Shown piece after piece: positions 1-10,489 of a stretch of DNA of 64,000 nucleotides. The notes below the pieces were generated by a model. That model was given only the letters and a program-made list of their open reading frames with translations, was not told the DNA's origin and made no database searches. Each line of letters begins with the position of its first letter. Positions within the stretch are counted from its first letter, which is position 1. The position numbers and the translations under genes were made by a program. Source of the stretch: Pseudobdellovibrionaceae bacterium (lineage in GTDB: Bacteria > Bdellovibrionota > Bdellovibrionia > Bdellovibrionales > UBA1609); NCBI GenBank assembly GCA_947444305.1, contig CANEZP010000001.1:330151-394150 (forward strand), given 5' to 3'.

Positions 1-1370
1 CCGACATTTACGGCAAGGTCGGCGAGAGCGGCGTCAGCATCGCGACCCTCGAAGACATGAAGAAGCTTTACGCCGGCTTCGATCTCTGCGATCCGTCGAC
101 GAGCGTGTCGATGACCATCAACGGCCCCGCGCCCATGATCCTCGCGTTCTTCATGAATACGGCGATCGATCAGCAACTTGCTAAGAAAGAAGCGGCCGCC
201 GGGCGAAAACTGAACGCCGAAGAAATTGCGAAGGTTCGTGCCGAGACCCTGTCCGTCGTCCGCGGTACGGTGCAGGCCGATATCTTGAAAGAGGATCAGG
301 GACAGAACACTTGCATCTTTTCGATCGATTTCGCGCTGAAGATGATGGCGGATATCCAAGAGTACTTCGTTAAAAATAACGTTCGTAATTTCTATTCGGT
401 CAGCATCAGCGGTTATCATATCGCCGAAGCGGGCGCGAATCCGATCACGCAGTTGGCGCTCACGCTTTCGAATGCCTTTACTTACATTGAATATTACCTT
501 TCGCGCGGTTTAAAGATCGACGAGTTCGCACCGAACCTAAGTTTCTTTTTCTCGAACGGTTTAGACCCCGAGTACACCGTCATCGGCAGGGTGGCGCGCC
601 GGATCTGGGCCATCGCGCTCAGGGATAAATACCGCGCGAACGATCGTTCGCAAAAATTAAAATATCACATTCAGACCAGCGGGCGTTCGTTGCACGCGCA
701 AGAAATCGACTTCAACGATATCCGCACAACCTTGCAAGCCCTGGTGGCCATCTTCGATCAGTGCAATTCTTTGCATACGAACGCTTACGATGAAGCGATC
801 ACGACGCCCACGGAAGAAAGTGTTCGCCGCGCGCAGGCGATTCAGCTCATCATAAATAAAGAATTCGGCATGGCGAAGAACGAAAATCCGCTTCAGGGCA
901 GCTATTTCACCGAGTGGCTGACCGAAGCCGTCGAAGAAGCCGTGCTCGAGGAATTCTTGAAGATCAACGAGCGTGGCGGCGTGCTCGGCGCGATGGAAAC
1001 GCAGTACCAGCGGAGCAAAATTCAAGACGAATCTCACCACTACGAAATGCTCAAACATAACGGCGAGCTCCCGATCATCGGGGTCAATACTTTCGTCGAT
1101 CCGAAAACTTTGGCGGAAGGTTTTGTCCCGCCGAAGATCGAGATGGCGCGCGCCACGGCCGAGGAGAAAAAGCAGCAGCTCGACAACGTTCGCACCTACC
1201 AAAAACGTTTCGGCGAAGACACGGCCGAGGCTTTGGCCCAATTGAAAAAAACGGCGGTTGAAGGCGGTAATATCTTCGAGGCATTGATGTCGGCGGCACG
1301 GGTCTGTTCGCTGGGACAAATGACCACCGCCCTCTACGAAGTGGGCGGTAAATACCGGCGAAATATTTAG
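1..1370 (+). CDS. icmF: IcmF-like acyl-CoA mutase, C-terminal part (5' end outside window)
   Basis: The reading frame is open from the left edge (first full codon at base 3), so only the C-terminal catalytic part is present. It is the substrate-binding barrel of the coenzyme-B12-dependent acyl-CoA mutases, which rearrange isobutyryl-CoA to butyryl-CoA or methylmalonyl-CoA to succinyl-CoA in the cytoplasm. Family blocks are clear: [11 protein letters not shown] near the start, [14 protein letters not shown], then [20 protein letters not shown]. The protein stops just after [12 protein letters not shown], with no B12-binding domain at the C-terminus. That ending is typical of the fused IcmF type, where the B12 and G-protein chaperone domains lie at the N-terminus (outside the window). 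A stand-alone mutase large subunit remains possible. It seems unrelated to the signalling operon that follows. Confidence 0.85.
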   Translation, partial: DIYGKVGESGVSIATLEDMKKLYAGFDLCDPSTSVSMTINGPAPMILAFFMNTAIDQQLAKKEAAAGRKLNAEEIAKVRAETLSVVRGTVQADILKEDQGQNTCIFSIDFALKMMADIQEYFVKNNVRNFYSVSISGYHIAEAGANPITQLALTLSNAFTYIEYYLSRGLKIDEFAPNLSFFFSNGLDPEYTVIGRVARRIWAIALRDKYRANDRSQKLKYHIQTSGRSLHAQEIDFNDIRTTLQALVAIFDQCNSLHTNAYDEAITTPTEESVRRAQAIQLIINKEFGMAKNENPLQGSYFTEWLTEAVEEAVLEEFLKINERGGVLGAMETQYQRSKIQDESHHYEMLKHNGELPIIGVNTFVDPKTLAEGFVPPKIEMARATAEEKKQQLDNVRTYQKRFGEDTAEALAQLKKTAVEGGNIFEALMSAARVCSLGQMTTALYEVGGKYRRNI

Positions 1371-1490
1371 AAGGGAATTGGCACCTTTCCTGCAACTTTT
1401 TTAGACCGTTCAAAAGCAGCTACAAATTGGATTTCACGGAGAATTTTTTCCTATGCTTACCGTTCACGGTCAAACCTGGTACGTAGAAGT

Positions 1491-4400
1491 ATGATCATTC
1501 GGAATCTCTTTTTCTACTTCGCGGTTTTTGTCGTCGCGATCGTTGCAAACAATTACGCTCTCTACACCAACATGAGCCGCCTCCATGAACACGAAGCGTT
1601 GGTATCGCACACCTTCCAAGTCATCCAGCAGTTGGACCGGATCAATGCCGAGTTTAGGTCCGCCGAGTCGGTCGGTCGGGGCTACGTCGTCAATAGGGGC
1701 GAGGCTAGCTTTTTGCGCGAGTGGGACAATCACATCGCGAACACCTGGAAGTTTGTCGATGTTTTACAAAACCAAACTTTAGATAATCCGAAGCAGCAGG
1801 ATAGCCTCAAACGTCTGCGTGAACTTCTCAATGCTCGTTTCGAGCGCTTGCGTGAAAACATCAATCTCGTGCAAGCGGGTACTCCCTTCACGCAGATGGA
1901 AAAACGGGTAGGCATAGGCAAAGAGTTGACCGACGAACTCCGGCGTTTGCTTACGACGATGGAGAATGAAGAAGTTCGGTTGCTTACTGCGCGAACCGAA
2001 CAGGCCGCCGCGGCGAAACTTCTCGTCTTTTGGACGTTCATTGCCTCTTCATTAGTTAATTTACTTTTGGTGACGACCGCGTTCTGGCTGTTCCGCCGTC
2101 ACGTTGCGGCCCAGGCGCGCGCGTTGGCCACGCAAGAACACGAAAACTGGATCCAAACAAAAATGCTTGAGCTCGGCAAAATGCTCGCGAACCAAAAGTC
2201 GCCGCGCGATCTCGCCGAGGAAGTTTTAAGTTTCTTCACGCAAAATCTCAATTTTCCGGCGGGCAATTTCTTCGTGGCGAACGACGGCTATCTCACCCGG
2301 TTGGGCACCTTCGCCGGCCCGCTCACGCCCAGGGACAACACCCGTTTCAGTACGGAGGAGGGGCTCGTCGGTGCGGCTCTTCAACGAGCAACGATCCAAG
2401 AGGTAAACGATATCCCCGCGGGCTACTTTTCAATCGAATCGGGGCTCGGTGTCGCGGCTCCGAAGACGCTGCTTTTCGTGCCGCTGGTATTCCAAAGTAA
2501 CCCGCTCGGCGTGATCGAACTTGCTTCGTTTTTACCGCTCGATGAACGTGAGCGGGAACTATTAGCCCTCGCCCAGGAACGCATCGCTACGGTTTTGAAT
2601 GCAGCTACGGCGCAGGAGAAACAGGGCGAACTCCTCGAGGAGACCCAACGCCAGAGCGAAGAATTGCAAGCCCAGCAAGAAGAGCTGCGCACCAACAACG
2701 AAGAGCTCGAAGAGCAGGCGACGGCCCTGCTTCGCTCGCAAGAACGTCAGCAAACACAGCAAGAAGAACTACGCCAGATCAACGAGGAGCTCGAAGCGCA
2801 GGCCCGCTCGCTCGAACACCAGCAAGATGCGCTTAATGTACGCAACGATGAATTGGAATCCGCCCGGCGCGAATCCGAACTCAAAGCCGTCGAGCTTGAG
2901 CGTACGAACTTATATAAATCTGAATTTCTCGCCAAAATGTCGCACGAGTTGCGTACGCCGCTCAATAGCATGTTGATTTTGTCCTCGCTGCTCGGTGAAG
3001 ACAAAGATCGCAATTTGACTAAGCAGCAGATTGAGTTTGCGCGGACCATCCACGACGCGGGCGCCGATCTGCTTAATCTGATCAACGACATTCTCGATCT
3101 TTCTAAACTCGAGGCGGGTAAGCTCACGCTGAATCCCGAAACGTTCTCGGTTTCAACTTTCCTAAAGAGTTTAGATTCGCAATTCCGCCCGCTGATGGAG
3201 AAGAAAGAAATCAACTTCACCATCGAAGTCGGCCCCGGCGTGCCCGAAACTCTAAAGACCGACCGGCAGCGGGTTGAGCAGGTGTTGCGTAATTTATTGT
3301 CCAACGCGGCCAAGTTTACCGAAAAAGGCGACATTCGTGTCGATCTCCAGATGGGCTCGGAAGGCCGGGTGCGCTTCGCGGTTCACGATTCGGGCATTGG
3401 GATCCCGCCCGAGAAAAAACAGGCGATCTTTGAAGCGTTCGAACAGGTGGATGGTTCCATCAGTCGTAGGTTCGGCGGCACGGGCCTCGGGCTGACCATT
3501 TCGCGAGAGCTCGCGGCTTTGCTGCAAGGTGCGCTCGAAGTTGAGAGCCAAGAAAACGTGGGGAGCACATTCGTCCTCGAAATTCCCACCGTGGTTGCCG
3601 ATCGTTCCGCGAAGAACGCGAAGGAAGAAGTTGCCGCGGTCAGGCCGGTGGCCCAGGTTCCCCGCGCGGCTGAGCGTGAAGCAGCGACCAAACCGGCCGC
3701 GCCCGCGGTCGCCCGTAACGTTGACCACTTGCTCGCGCAAGTGAAGTCGTCGGCGGCGAAGGGTCGCTCGCTCTTGATCGTCGAAGATGACGTCCACTTC
3801 ACTAAAGCGCTCGAAGAATCTTCGCGGGCCCACGGTTTTAATCCGATTGTCGTTGGCGATAGCGAAGGTGCCCTCGAGTTGCTGAAGCAGCACACTCCTT
3901 CCGCCATCTTGCTCGACGTTCAGTTGCCCGGAATGAGCGGCATGAGCTTGCTCGAAAACATCAAACAGAATTCGACATTGCGCCATGTTCCTATTCACAT
4001 GATGTCCGCGCTCGACTACCAAGCGCCGGCGTTGCGTCTCGGCGCCATCGGTTTCATGGACAAACCCGTGACCATAGACGGCATCAAAGGGGCGTTCGAA
4101 AAGATCGAGCGTATGCTCGACAAACAGGTCAAACAAATCCTCGTGATCGAAGACGACGAACGCCAGCTCGGCGCCATGCAGGAGTTACTGCGCGGGCCGG
4201 GCGTTGAAATCACGGCGGCCCTTTCCGCGAAGGAAGCGCTCACCGAAATTAAAAAGAAAGACTTCGAATGCGTGATCGTCGATTTGACCTTGCCGGATTT
4301 ATCGGGCCTAGAGCTGCTCGAGAAAGTGCACGAAGCGTTGGGTGAGAACGTGCCGCCGATCATCGTGTACACGGGCCGCGATCTGAACCGCAATGAGGAA

Positions 4401-4949
4401 GAAAAGCTCCGGGAATTTTCGGAGAGTATCATCATCAAGGGCGCTAAATCGCCGGAACGCCTGCTCGACGAAGTAAATTTGTTCCTACACCGGATCGAGA
4501 GTGAGCTGCCCGAAGAACAGCGCTCTATGTTGACCGAGCTCCGCATGCGCGAGCGTGGCTTCGAAGGCCGCACGGTCTTGCTCGTCGACGATGATCTTCG
4601 AAATATCTTCGCGCTGACCAGCGCGCTCGAGAGCAAGGGCCTGAAGGTCGTGGCCGCGCGCAACGGATTCGAAGCGCTCGAAGCGCTCGAAAAACATCCG
4701 CTCGTCGACGCCGTATTGATGGACATCATGATGCCCAAGATGGACGGTTACGAAGCCATCAAACGAATCCGTGAGATGCGCCAGTTCGAAAAGCTCCCGA
4801 TCATCGCGTTAACCGCCAAAGCGATGAAGGGTGACCACGAACGTTGTCTGAAGGCCGGCGCCAATGACTACCTGCCGAAACCGGTAAACATGATGAATCT
4901 CATCTCGGTGCTCAAAGTTTGGCTGACGGGTAAGGGCATGTGGACGTGA
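1491..4949 (+). CDS. CHASE3-GAF hybrid histidine kinase with three receiver domains
   Basis: A 1152-residue membrane sensor kinase. Domain order: transmembrane helix (about 5-25), CHASE3-like periplasmic region (to about 170), second helix (about 175-200), GAF-like domain (about 220-370), long Glu/Gln-rich coiled coil (about 375-470), HisKA with phospho-acceptor His485 in MSHELRTP, HATPase with the GIGIPPE and GTGLGL boxes, then three receivers. The expected phospho-acceptors are Asp809 (LLDVQLPG), Asp931 (IVDLTLPD) and Asp1078 (LMDIMMPK). The coiled coil contains two near-identical 28-residue units (four heptads) starting QQEELR. The start ATG at 1491 lies directly before the first membrane helix and no Shine-Dalgarno sequence is obvious. 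The 3' end overlaps cheR by 10 bases. The family relays a periplasmic or cytoplasmic signal by phosphotransfer; the ligand is unknown. Confidence 0.93.
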   Translation: MIIRNLFFYFAVFVVAIVANNYALYTNMSRLHEHEALVSHTFQVIQQLDRINAEFRSAESVGRGYVVNRGEASFLREWDNHIANTWKFVDVLQNQTLDNPKQQDSLKRLRELLNARFERLRENINLVQAGTPFTQMEKRVGIGKELTDELRRLLTTMENEEVRLLTARTEQAAAAKLLVFWTFIASSLVNLLLVTTAFWLFRRHVAAQARALATQEHENWIQTKMLELGKMLANQKSPRDLAEEVLSFFTQNLNFPAGNFFVANDGYLTRLGTFAGPLTPRDNTRFSTEEGLVGAALQRATIQEVNDIPAGYFSIESGLGVAAPKTLLFVPLVFQSNPLGVIELASFLPLDERERELLALAQERIATVLNAATAQEKQGELLEETQRQSEELQAQQEELRTNNEELEEQATALLRSQERQQTQQEELRQINEELEAQARSLEHQQDALNVRNDELESARRESELKAVELERTNLYKSEFLAKMSHELRTPLNSMLILSSLLGEDKDRNLTKQQIEFARTIHDAGADLLNLINDILDLSKLEAGKLTLNPETFSVSTFLKSLDSQFRPLMEKKEINFTIEVGPGVPETLKTDRQRVEQVLRNLLSNAAKFTEKGDIRVDLQMGSEGRVRFAVHDSGIGIPPEKKQAIFEAFEQVDGSISRRFGGTGLGLTISRELAALLQGALEVESQENVGSTFVLEIPTVVADRSAKNAKEEVAAVRPVAQVPRAAEREAATKPAAPAVARNVDHLLAQVKSSAAKGRSLLIVEDDVHFTKALEESSRAHGFNPIVVGDSEGALELLKQHTPSAILLDVQLPGMSGMSLLENIKQNSTLRHVPIHMMSALDYQAPALRLGAIGFMDKPVTIDGIKGAFEKIERMLDKQVKQILVIEDDERQLGAMQELLRGPGVEITAALSAKEALTEIKKKDFECVIVDLTLPDLSGLELLEKVHEALGENVPPIIVYTGRDLNRNEEEKLREFSESIIIKGAKSPERLLDEVNLFLHRIESELPEEQRSMLTELRMRERGFEGRTVLLVDDDLRNIFALTSALESKGLKVVAARNGFEALEALEKHPLVDAVLMDIMMPKMDGYEAIKRIREMRQFEKLPIIALTAKAMKGDHERCLKAGANDYLPKPVNMMNLISVLKVWLTGKGMWT

Positions 4950-5773
4950 TCGACAACGAGCAGGTCGAATACAAACTTTTACTCGAGGCCATTCATTTAA
5001 AGTACGGCTACGACTTTCGCGGATACGCGTCGGGGTCGCTCGAGCGCCGGGTCCGGGCGCTGCTTTCAAAATTTAGACTGAATGATTTTTCCGAACTGAT
5101 GCAACGTTTGCTCAAGGAACCTGATTTTTTTAGAACGATCCTTCCGCACATGACCGTGGGCACCTCCGAAATGTTTCGCGATCCCCATTTTTATAAGTCT
5201 ATGCGGGCCGAGATCATTCCCGCGTTGCGGACTTTCGCTTCGTTAAACGTCTGGGTCGCCGGTTGTTCGACCGGCCAAGAGGCTTACAGTCTAGCGATCA
5301 TGCTTCACGAAGAAGGCTTGCTCGATCGCACCGTCATCTTCGCGACCGACGTCAATCCGGCCGCGCTCAAGGCCGCGCGCGAAGGTATTTTCGCCGCCGA
5401 CACCATTCAACTCTACACCCGTAATTACGTCGAGAGCGGGGGAGCGAAGACCTTTTCCGATTACTATACGGCCGACTACGGTTACGCACGGATGGCGTCT
5501 TACCTGAAAGACAACATGGTTTTTTCCGAGCACAACCTCGGTACCGACGGCGTTTTTTCGGAAATGAATTTGGTCATGTGCCGTAACGTTCTTATTTACT
5601 TCGATAAAGATTTGCAAAACCGCGTGCTTAATCTATTTCGTGAATCGTTACGCTTCCGCGGCTATCTCTGCCTAGGCTCAAAGGAGAATCTGAGGTTTTC
5701 GAACCAGGCCTACGCTTTCGAAACGATCGATGCGCGCAATAAAATTTATCAAAAGTTGAGCGGTAACCTATGA
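4940..5773 (+). CDS. cheR: CheR-type protein-glutamate methyltransferase
   Basis: A 277-residue CheR homologue. CheR enzymes transfer methyl groups from S-adenosylmethionine to glutamates of chemoreceptors in the cytoplasm. An N-terminal helical part (about 1-75) is followed by the methyltransferase fold with VWVAGCSTGQEAYS (SAM-binding loop), FATDVNP, and NLVMCRNVLIYF, all diagnostic of CheR. The start is GTG at 4940, inside the end of the upstream kinase gene; a GTG two codons later is also possible. It overlaps cheB by four bases, so the two are likely made together. No chemoreceptor, CheA or CheW gene lies in the window, so the target may be the neighbouring kinases, for example their Glu/Gln-rich coiled coil. 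That is an inference. Confidence 0.93.
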   Translation: MDVIDNEQVEYKLLLEAIHLKYGYDFRGYASGSLERRVRALLSKFRLNDFSELMQRLLKEPDFFRTILPHMTVGTSEMFRDPHFYKSMRAEIIPALRTFASLNVWVAGCSTGQEAYSLAIMLHEEGLLDRTVIFATDVNPAALKAAREGIFAADTIQLYTRNYVESGGAKTFSDYYTADYGYARMASYLKDNMVFSEHNLGTDGVFSEMNLVMCRNVLIYFDKDLQNRVLNLFRESLRFRGYLCLGSKENLRFSNQAYAFETIDARNKIYQKLSGNL

Positions 5774-6351
5774 TTCAGCCGTCGCGTGTTTTCATGATCG
5801 GGACTTCGGCCGGGGGTGTGTCCGCGATTCATAATATTTTGGAAGAACTCAGCGACGAAGTAACGGCGCCGATCATCGTCATCCAGCATCTACCCGACAT
5901 TAAGCACGTCGATGTAAAAACCGTTTATCCAGCCGGGCCCGGGCGTACGGTGCTCGAAGTTGAAGACAAGATGCCCATCGAAGACAATCACGTGTATTTT
6001 GCGCCCGGCGGCTATCACTTATTGATCGAAAAAGATTTTACGTTTTCACTTACGCAGGACGAGCCGATCCGCTACTCCCGGCCTTCCATCGACTTGACTT
6101 TCGAGAGTGCCGCGGGCGTACTCGGGAAATCGGTGGTCGCGGTGGTTTTGACCGGTGCGAATGCCGACGGCGCCGACGGTTTGGTGAAGATTCGGGCCGC
6201 GGGCGGCGTGTGCGTCGTCCAAGATCCAAACGAAGCCGAGTTCCGCGAGATGCCGACGGCCGCGGTCGAGCGACAGGCGCCCGATTACGTCGTGTTGCTC
6301 AAAGATATTCCGGCGCTCTTTCTTAAACTACGTAATGGGGGGGCACGATGA
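5770..6351 (+). CDS. cheB: CheB-type methylesterase, stand-alone catalytic domain
   Basis: A 193-residue protein equal to the CheB esterase domain alone; the usual N-terminal receiver domain is missing. CheB removes methyl groups from, or deamidates, receptor glutamate/glutamine residues. The catalytic triad can be placed by family comparison: Ser13 in GTSAGG, His40 in QHLP, and Asp133 in TGANADGADG. Without a receiver it cannot be switched on by phosphorylation of its own domain. Control could come from the surrounding hybrid kinases or from partner binding (inference). It overlaps cheR by four bases and the following kinase by four bases (ATGA), so the three genes are translationally coupled. 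Confidence 0.93.
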   Translation: MIQPSRVFMIGTSAGGVSAIHNILEELSDEVTAPIIVIQHLPDIKHVDVKTVYPAGPGRTVLEVEDKMPIEDNHVYFAPGGYHLLIEKDFTFSLTQDEPIRYSRPSIDLTFESAAGVLGKSVVAVVLTGANADGADGLVKIRAAGGVCVVQDPNEAEFREMPTAAVERQAPDYVVLLKDIPALFLKLRNGGAR

Positions 6352-7913
6352 AGACGAAAGTTCTGATCGTAGACGATATAAAGGAAAATATCGTCGCGCT
6401 TGACGCCATTATTAATTCACCCGATCTCGAAATCTTTCACGCGCAAAATGCCGATGCGGCGCTGAATTTAGTTTTTGAACACGAGTTCGCCTTGGCGTTG
6501 CTCGACGTGCAAATGCCGTCGCTTACGGGTTTCGATCTGGCGCGGCTTATCCGCGGGGTCGAACGCAGCCGGCATTTGCCGATTATTTTCGTCACCGCGC
6601 AGGACAAAGGCTCGTCGATTGAATTTGCCGGTTACGAAATGGGCGCGGTCGACTTGCTTTTTAAGCCGCTCGATCCGCACGTCGTGCGCAGTAAGGTCCG
6701 CGTCTTCGTGATGCTCGATCAACAAAGTAAGCAATTGCAACAACAGATTCGGATCGCCTCCGATCTTAAGCGCCAGGCGGAAGAAGCCAATTTAGCGAAG
6801 AGCGCATTTCTCGCGAACATGTCGCACGAGATTCGTACACCGCTGGCTTCCGTTTTAGGTTTTGCCGAATTGCTTGCCGGTGAAACCGTTCAGCCCAATG
6901 AACGCGTGAAATTGTGGCAGGCGATCGACCGTAACGGCGAATTGCTCATGCGGGTTATCGACGACGTCTTGGACTTATCGAAGATCGAAGCGCAAAAGCT
7001 CGAGATGAATCCGGTCGTTTTCTCGCTCAAGGAAATGCTTCGCGATCTCGAACTCACCATGGGACACAAAGCGCGAGAGAAGGGCCTGCAATTCACGGTC
7101 AACTACGCGGCCGACAAACGGGATTATTTCCTAGGCGATGCCACCCGGGTGAAGCAGGTGCTGCTCAACCTCATGAACAACGCGGTCAAGTTTACCGATC
7201 GCGGCGGAGTTAAGGTCGAGTGCAAGGTTGATCCGCAGGATTTAAATGGCCTGGCACCCATTTGCTTTTACATTACCGACTCGGGCATCGGTCTTAGTGA
7301 AGATCAACGCGCGCGCATTTTCCAGCCCTTCGCGCAGGCCGATCTTACCACAAGCAAAAAATTTGGCGGTACCGGCTTAGGTTTAGTGATCGCGCGCAAA
7401 CTTGCCCAGCAGATGGAAGGCGACGTCACGTTAGTCAGCTCCGAGCCGGGCAAGGGAAGTACGTTCGGCGTAAAATTTAAAATCGCGCGTTCCGACAAAG
7501 CGCCGGCCGCGACTAAGCCGACCAGCCCGCAAGAGATCAAAGATCTTTTGCGCGGTAAAAAGATTTTGGTCGTCGATGACGTCATCGACAATCGCGAACT
7601 GATGGAGTTGTTTCTAGGCCCCACCGGTGCCGAGATCAGTCTCGCCGAAAGCGGGGAGCAGGCGCTGCAACTTTCGGCTTCCCGGCCCGACATCATCCTA
7701 ATGGACATTCAGATGCCGGGCATGGACGGTTACGAAACCACCAAGCGTTTACGAAAGACCGGATTCGACCGTCCCATTTTAGCTCTCACCGCGCACGCCA
7801 TGCGTGCCGAGACCGAGCGTTGTATCGAATCCGGCTGCGATAAGGTGATGACCAAGCCCGTCAATCGGGGAGAACTGATCCGCGTTCTGAATCATCTGCT
7901 GTTTCCGGTCTAG
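6348..7913 (+). CDS. Soluble hybrid histidine kinase, REC-HisKA-HATPase-REC
   Basis: A 521-residue protein with no membrane helix. An N-terminal receiver (about 1-125, phospho-acceptor Asp53 in LLDVQMPS) is followed by a short coiled linker, HisKA with His160 in NMSHEIRTP, HATPase with SGIGLSED and GTGLGL, and a C-terminal receiver with Asp453 in LMDIQMPG and the TKPVN lysine loop. A receiver at each end suggests a relay hub: the N-terminal one takes phosphate from another kinase and gates the kinase core. ATGA overlap with cheB. Its likely input is the 1152-residue membrane kinase upstream and its likely output the HPt-bearing kinase or the single receiver downstream (inference from operon position). 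Confidence 0.93.
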   Translation: MKTKVLIVDDIKENIVALDAIINSPDLEIFHAQNADAALNLVFEHEFALALLDVQMPSLTGFDLARLIRGVERSRHLPIIFVTAQDKGSSIEFAGYEMGAVDLLFKPLDPHVVRSKVRVFVMLDQQSKQLQQQIRIASDLKRQAEEANLAKSAFLANMSHEIRTPLASVLGFAELLAGETVQPNERVKLWQAIDRNGELLMRVIDDVLDLSKIEAQKLEMNPVVFSLKEMLRDLELTMGHKAREKGLQFTVNYAADKRDYFLGDATRVKQVLLNLMNNAVKFTDRGGVKVECKVDPQDLNGLAPICFYITDSGIGLSEDQRARIFQPFAQADLTTSKKFGGTGLGLVIARKLAQQMEGDVTLVSSEPGKGSTFGVKFKIARSDKAPAATKPTSPQEIKDLLRGKKILVVDDVIDNRELMELFLGPTGAEISLAESGEQALQLSASRPDIILMDIQMPGMDGYETTKRLRKTGFDRPILALTAHAMRAETERCIESGCDKVMTKPVNRGELIRVLNHLLFPV

Positions 7914-7964
7914 TTTAGCCTTAGGTCCAGCCAACTTTATCGTAATATATCCGACAAGTTATTC

Positions 7965-10472
7965 ATGACTAAGTCTGCGCTGGCGACCCGGTTTTTGACC
8001 AAATGGGGTTTCACATTAGCGATTACGGGATTCGCCGTTTTAGTGGCGATGGCTTCTTACGTTGTTTTTGAATACCGCAACTTTGCGCGCCTCGAAATTC
8101 ACACGAACGAAGTGATAAGTCAGCTGCGACAGCTCGAAGCTTCGATCGAACGCGCGGAAACTAGCCAGCGCGGTTATTTGATTTCGCGTCAGCTTTCTTT
8201 CCTGCAGCCGTACCACAAAGCGGTTTACCTGGTTTCGCAAGAGCTTACCGACTTAACGCAATTGGTGGCCGACAATCCTTTACAGGTTTGGCGTGCGAAG
8301 AACCTCGATAGACTCATCGACGAGCGTATTCAAAAAATGGAAACGATCATCGATGAGGCCTCGCGCTTACCGATGAGCCAGGTCGCCAAGCACATCGATA
8401 CCGAAACCATGAATGAGCTCCGGACCGAAATCGGCAAAATGGAAACCGAGGAACTGAATTTACTGGCCGAGCGCCGCAAGTATTCGCAGCGGTTTTCTGC
8501 GCTCTCGATCGTGTTTTTGATCTTCGGCGGGCTGTCGGCCTTTTTGTTACTTATTTTTAGCGCGCGTCTGATCCGGACCGCGGCCAAGCGAAACATGGAA
8601 CAATCCTCATTGATCAGCCAAGTTTTTGATTCAATGACCGACGGGTTGATCGTCATTAATAAAGACCTCGTTGTAACTCATTCGAACCGCGCTTCCGATC
8701 TGATTACCGAAAAAAAGCTCCGCGGAATGACGTTGGCCGAAGTTTATAGCCATAGCCGGCCCGCGACCGCCGGCGATGCGCCAGCCGACATCGACTACCG
8801 CAATTCTTCTCTTTACCGCGCGCTTCGTGGCGAAACCGTTTTGCGGTTTGAGGTCACGATGGGCAACGTTGACCGTAAACTCATTAGCGTCGATGCACGC
8901 GCCGTCGTGGGTGAGGACGGCGAGATCGTCGCGGCCTTCTGTACTTACCAAGACATCACCCAGCGCCGCGCTACCGAAGACGAGTGGCGCAACGCGCGCG
9001 AAGCGGCCCTGCAAGCGTCGCGTTTAAAGTCCGACTTCCTCGCGACGATGAGCCACGAAATCCGCACGCCGATGAACGGCGTGATGGGCATGGCTACTCT
9101 TTTGCTCGCGACCGATATGACCAACGAGCAGGAATCGTACGTCAAGACGATCAAAGGCTCGGCCGATTCATTGCTCTCGCTGATCAATCAAGTCCTCGAT
9201 CATTCTAAGATCGAAGCGGGTAAGCTCGAGCTCGACAAACAAGATTTTGATCTCAGCGGGGTCATCGAAGGCGTAATGTCTTTGTTCCGCTATCTCGCGC
9301 GCTCGAAGAACATCGACCTGAAGATCGTTTCTGATCCGGCCGTGCCGCCGGCGCTGCACGGTGATCCTAATCGTTTGCGACAGATCTTGCTCAACCTCGT
9401 CGGCAACGCTTTGAAGTTTACGGAACGCGGTTACGTCGAAGTCTTGATTAAACCGGTCGACGACACGGGTCACAAATTAGAGTTCAGCGTTCGGGACTCG
9501 GGTCCCGGCATTCCTCCCGACAAACAATCGCACCTTTTCCAAAAGTTTTCCCAGGTGCACGATTCAAAATTCGTCAAGGCGGCCGGTTCAGGCCTGGGCC
9601 TCATGATCTCGCGCGAACTCGTTCGGGTCATGGGCGGGGAGATGGGAGTCGAAAGCGCGGTCGGCGTCGGCTCACGCTTCTGGTTCACGGCGGTATTCGA
9701 AGTCGCGAAAATGGCGAGCCTATGTGAATGGAAACCCAAAGGTGGGCGCGAACCGCTCAACGGCCGGATCCTTGTCGCCGAGGACCAAGTCGTCAATCAA
9801 CTCGTCATCCAAAAGTTTTTGACTAGCTTCGGCCTCGAGTGCGTCATCGCGGAAGAGGGCGGCGCGGCCGTCGAGCGGGCGCAGAGCGAACACTTTGACC
9901 TTATCTTCATGGACTGCCGGATGATCCCGATGGACGGCTACGAAGCCACCCGACGGATCCGCGCTTTCAATAAAATTATTCCCATCGTCGCGTTGACCGC
10001 CGAGGGCGTGAGCGGTGAAAAAAGATTATGCCTCGAGGCCGGGATGAACGAGGTCGTGAATAAGCCCGTCGACATCGACCAAATCTACCGCCTTTTGCAA
10101 GGTTACCTAAACAAACCCGATTACGACGAAAGCCAACTCGACAAATTGGCCGAATACGAATCGGAAGGCAAATCGTTGATCGAAACTTTAAGCGAAGATT
10201 TCTTCACTAACGGTAAGGCCCTCGTCGTTTCGCTCGAAGAGAGCGTTCGCGCGGGTGATCTCGAAAAGATGAAGCATTACGCGCATGCTTTGCGCTCGCC
10301 GGGCCTGACCTTAGGGCTGGCGGCCTTCGCGAAACTCTGCGCCGAACTCGAAGAGACCGGACCGGGTTACGACCAAATTGAACTGCGTTCGAAATTAGAT
10401 AGACTGAATTCACTATATAATCGCGCGTGTGGTTGGTTACGCCAACAGACCCGTTCAAGCAAAGTATCGTAA
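7965..10472 (+). CDS. CHASE3-PAS hybrid histidine kinase with receiver and HPt domain
   Basis: An 835-residue membrane kinase. Domain order: transmembrane helix (about 16-34), CHASE3 periplasmic domain, second helix (about 175-200), PAS domain (about 215-330), HisKA with His364 in TMSHEIRTP, HATPase (SGPGIPPD, GSGLGL), receiver with Asp650 in FMDCRMIP, and a C-terminal HPt domain with probable phospho-acceptor His774 in HALRSPG. The His-Asp-His layout is that of a complete phosphorelay protein needing only a final receiver, and a single-domain receiver follows 17 bases after its stop. It sits 51 bases behind the preceding kinase and is probably in the same transcript. The N-terminal sensor is built like that of the 1152-residue kinase, so the two may read related signals. 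Confidence 0.93.
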   Translation: MTKSALATRFLTKWGFTLAITGFAVLVAMASYVVFEYRNFARLEIHTNEVISQLRQLEASIERAETSQRGYLISRQLSFLQPYHKAVYLVSQELTDLTQLVADNPLQVWRAKNLDRLIDERIQKMETIIDEASRLPMSQVAKHIDTETMNELRTEIGKMETEELNLLAERRKYSQRFSALSIVFLIFGGLSAFLLLIFSARLIRTAAKRNMEQSSLISQVFDSMTDGLIVINKDLVVTHSNRASDLITEKKLRGMTLAEVYSHSRPATAGDAPADIDYRNSSLYRALRGETVLRFEVTMGNVDRKLISVDARAVVGEDGEIVAAFCTYQDITQRRATEDEWRNAREAALQASRLKSDFLATMSHEIRTPMNGVMGMATLLLATDMTNEQESYVKTIKGSADSLLSLINQVLDHSKIEAGKLELDKQDFDLSGVIEGVMSLFRYLARSKNIDLKIVSDPAVPPALHGDPNRLRQILLNLVGNALKFTERGYVEVLIKPVDDTGHKLEFSVRDSGPGIPPDKQSHLFQKFSQVHDSKFVKAAGSGLGLMISRELVRVMGGEMGVESAVGVGSRFWFTAVFEVAKMASLCEWKPKGGREPLNGRILVAEDQVVNQLVIQKFLTSFGLECVIAEEGGAAVERAQSEHFDLIFMDCRMIPMDGYEATRRIRAFNKIIPIVALTAEGVSGEKRLCLEAGMNEVVNKPVDIDQIYRLLQGYLNKPDYDESQLDKLAEYESEGKSLIETLSEDFFTNGKALVVSLEESVRAGDLEKMKHYAHALRSPGLTLGLAAFAKLCAELEETGPGYDQIELRSKLDRLNSLYNRACGWLRQQTRSSKVS

Positions 10473-10489
10473 GTAAGAGGTAGAAGAAT

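Noticed and set aside
657-1319. Long antisense open frames in the mutase and kinase genes
   Set aside because: Reverse-strand frames lying wholly inside clear genes and lacking family motifs; they arise from codon bias in GC-rich genes.
2640-2900. Tandem DNA repeat in the first hybrid kinase
   Set aside because: The repetition is a coiled-coil heptad pattern at protein level (two 28-residue units), and the DNA copies differ, so it is not a separate repeat element.
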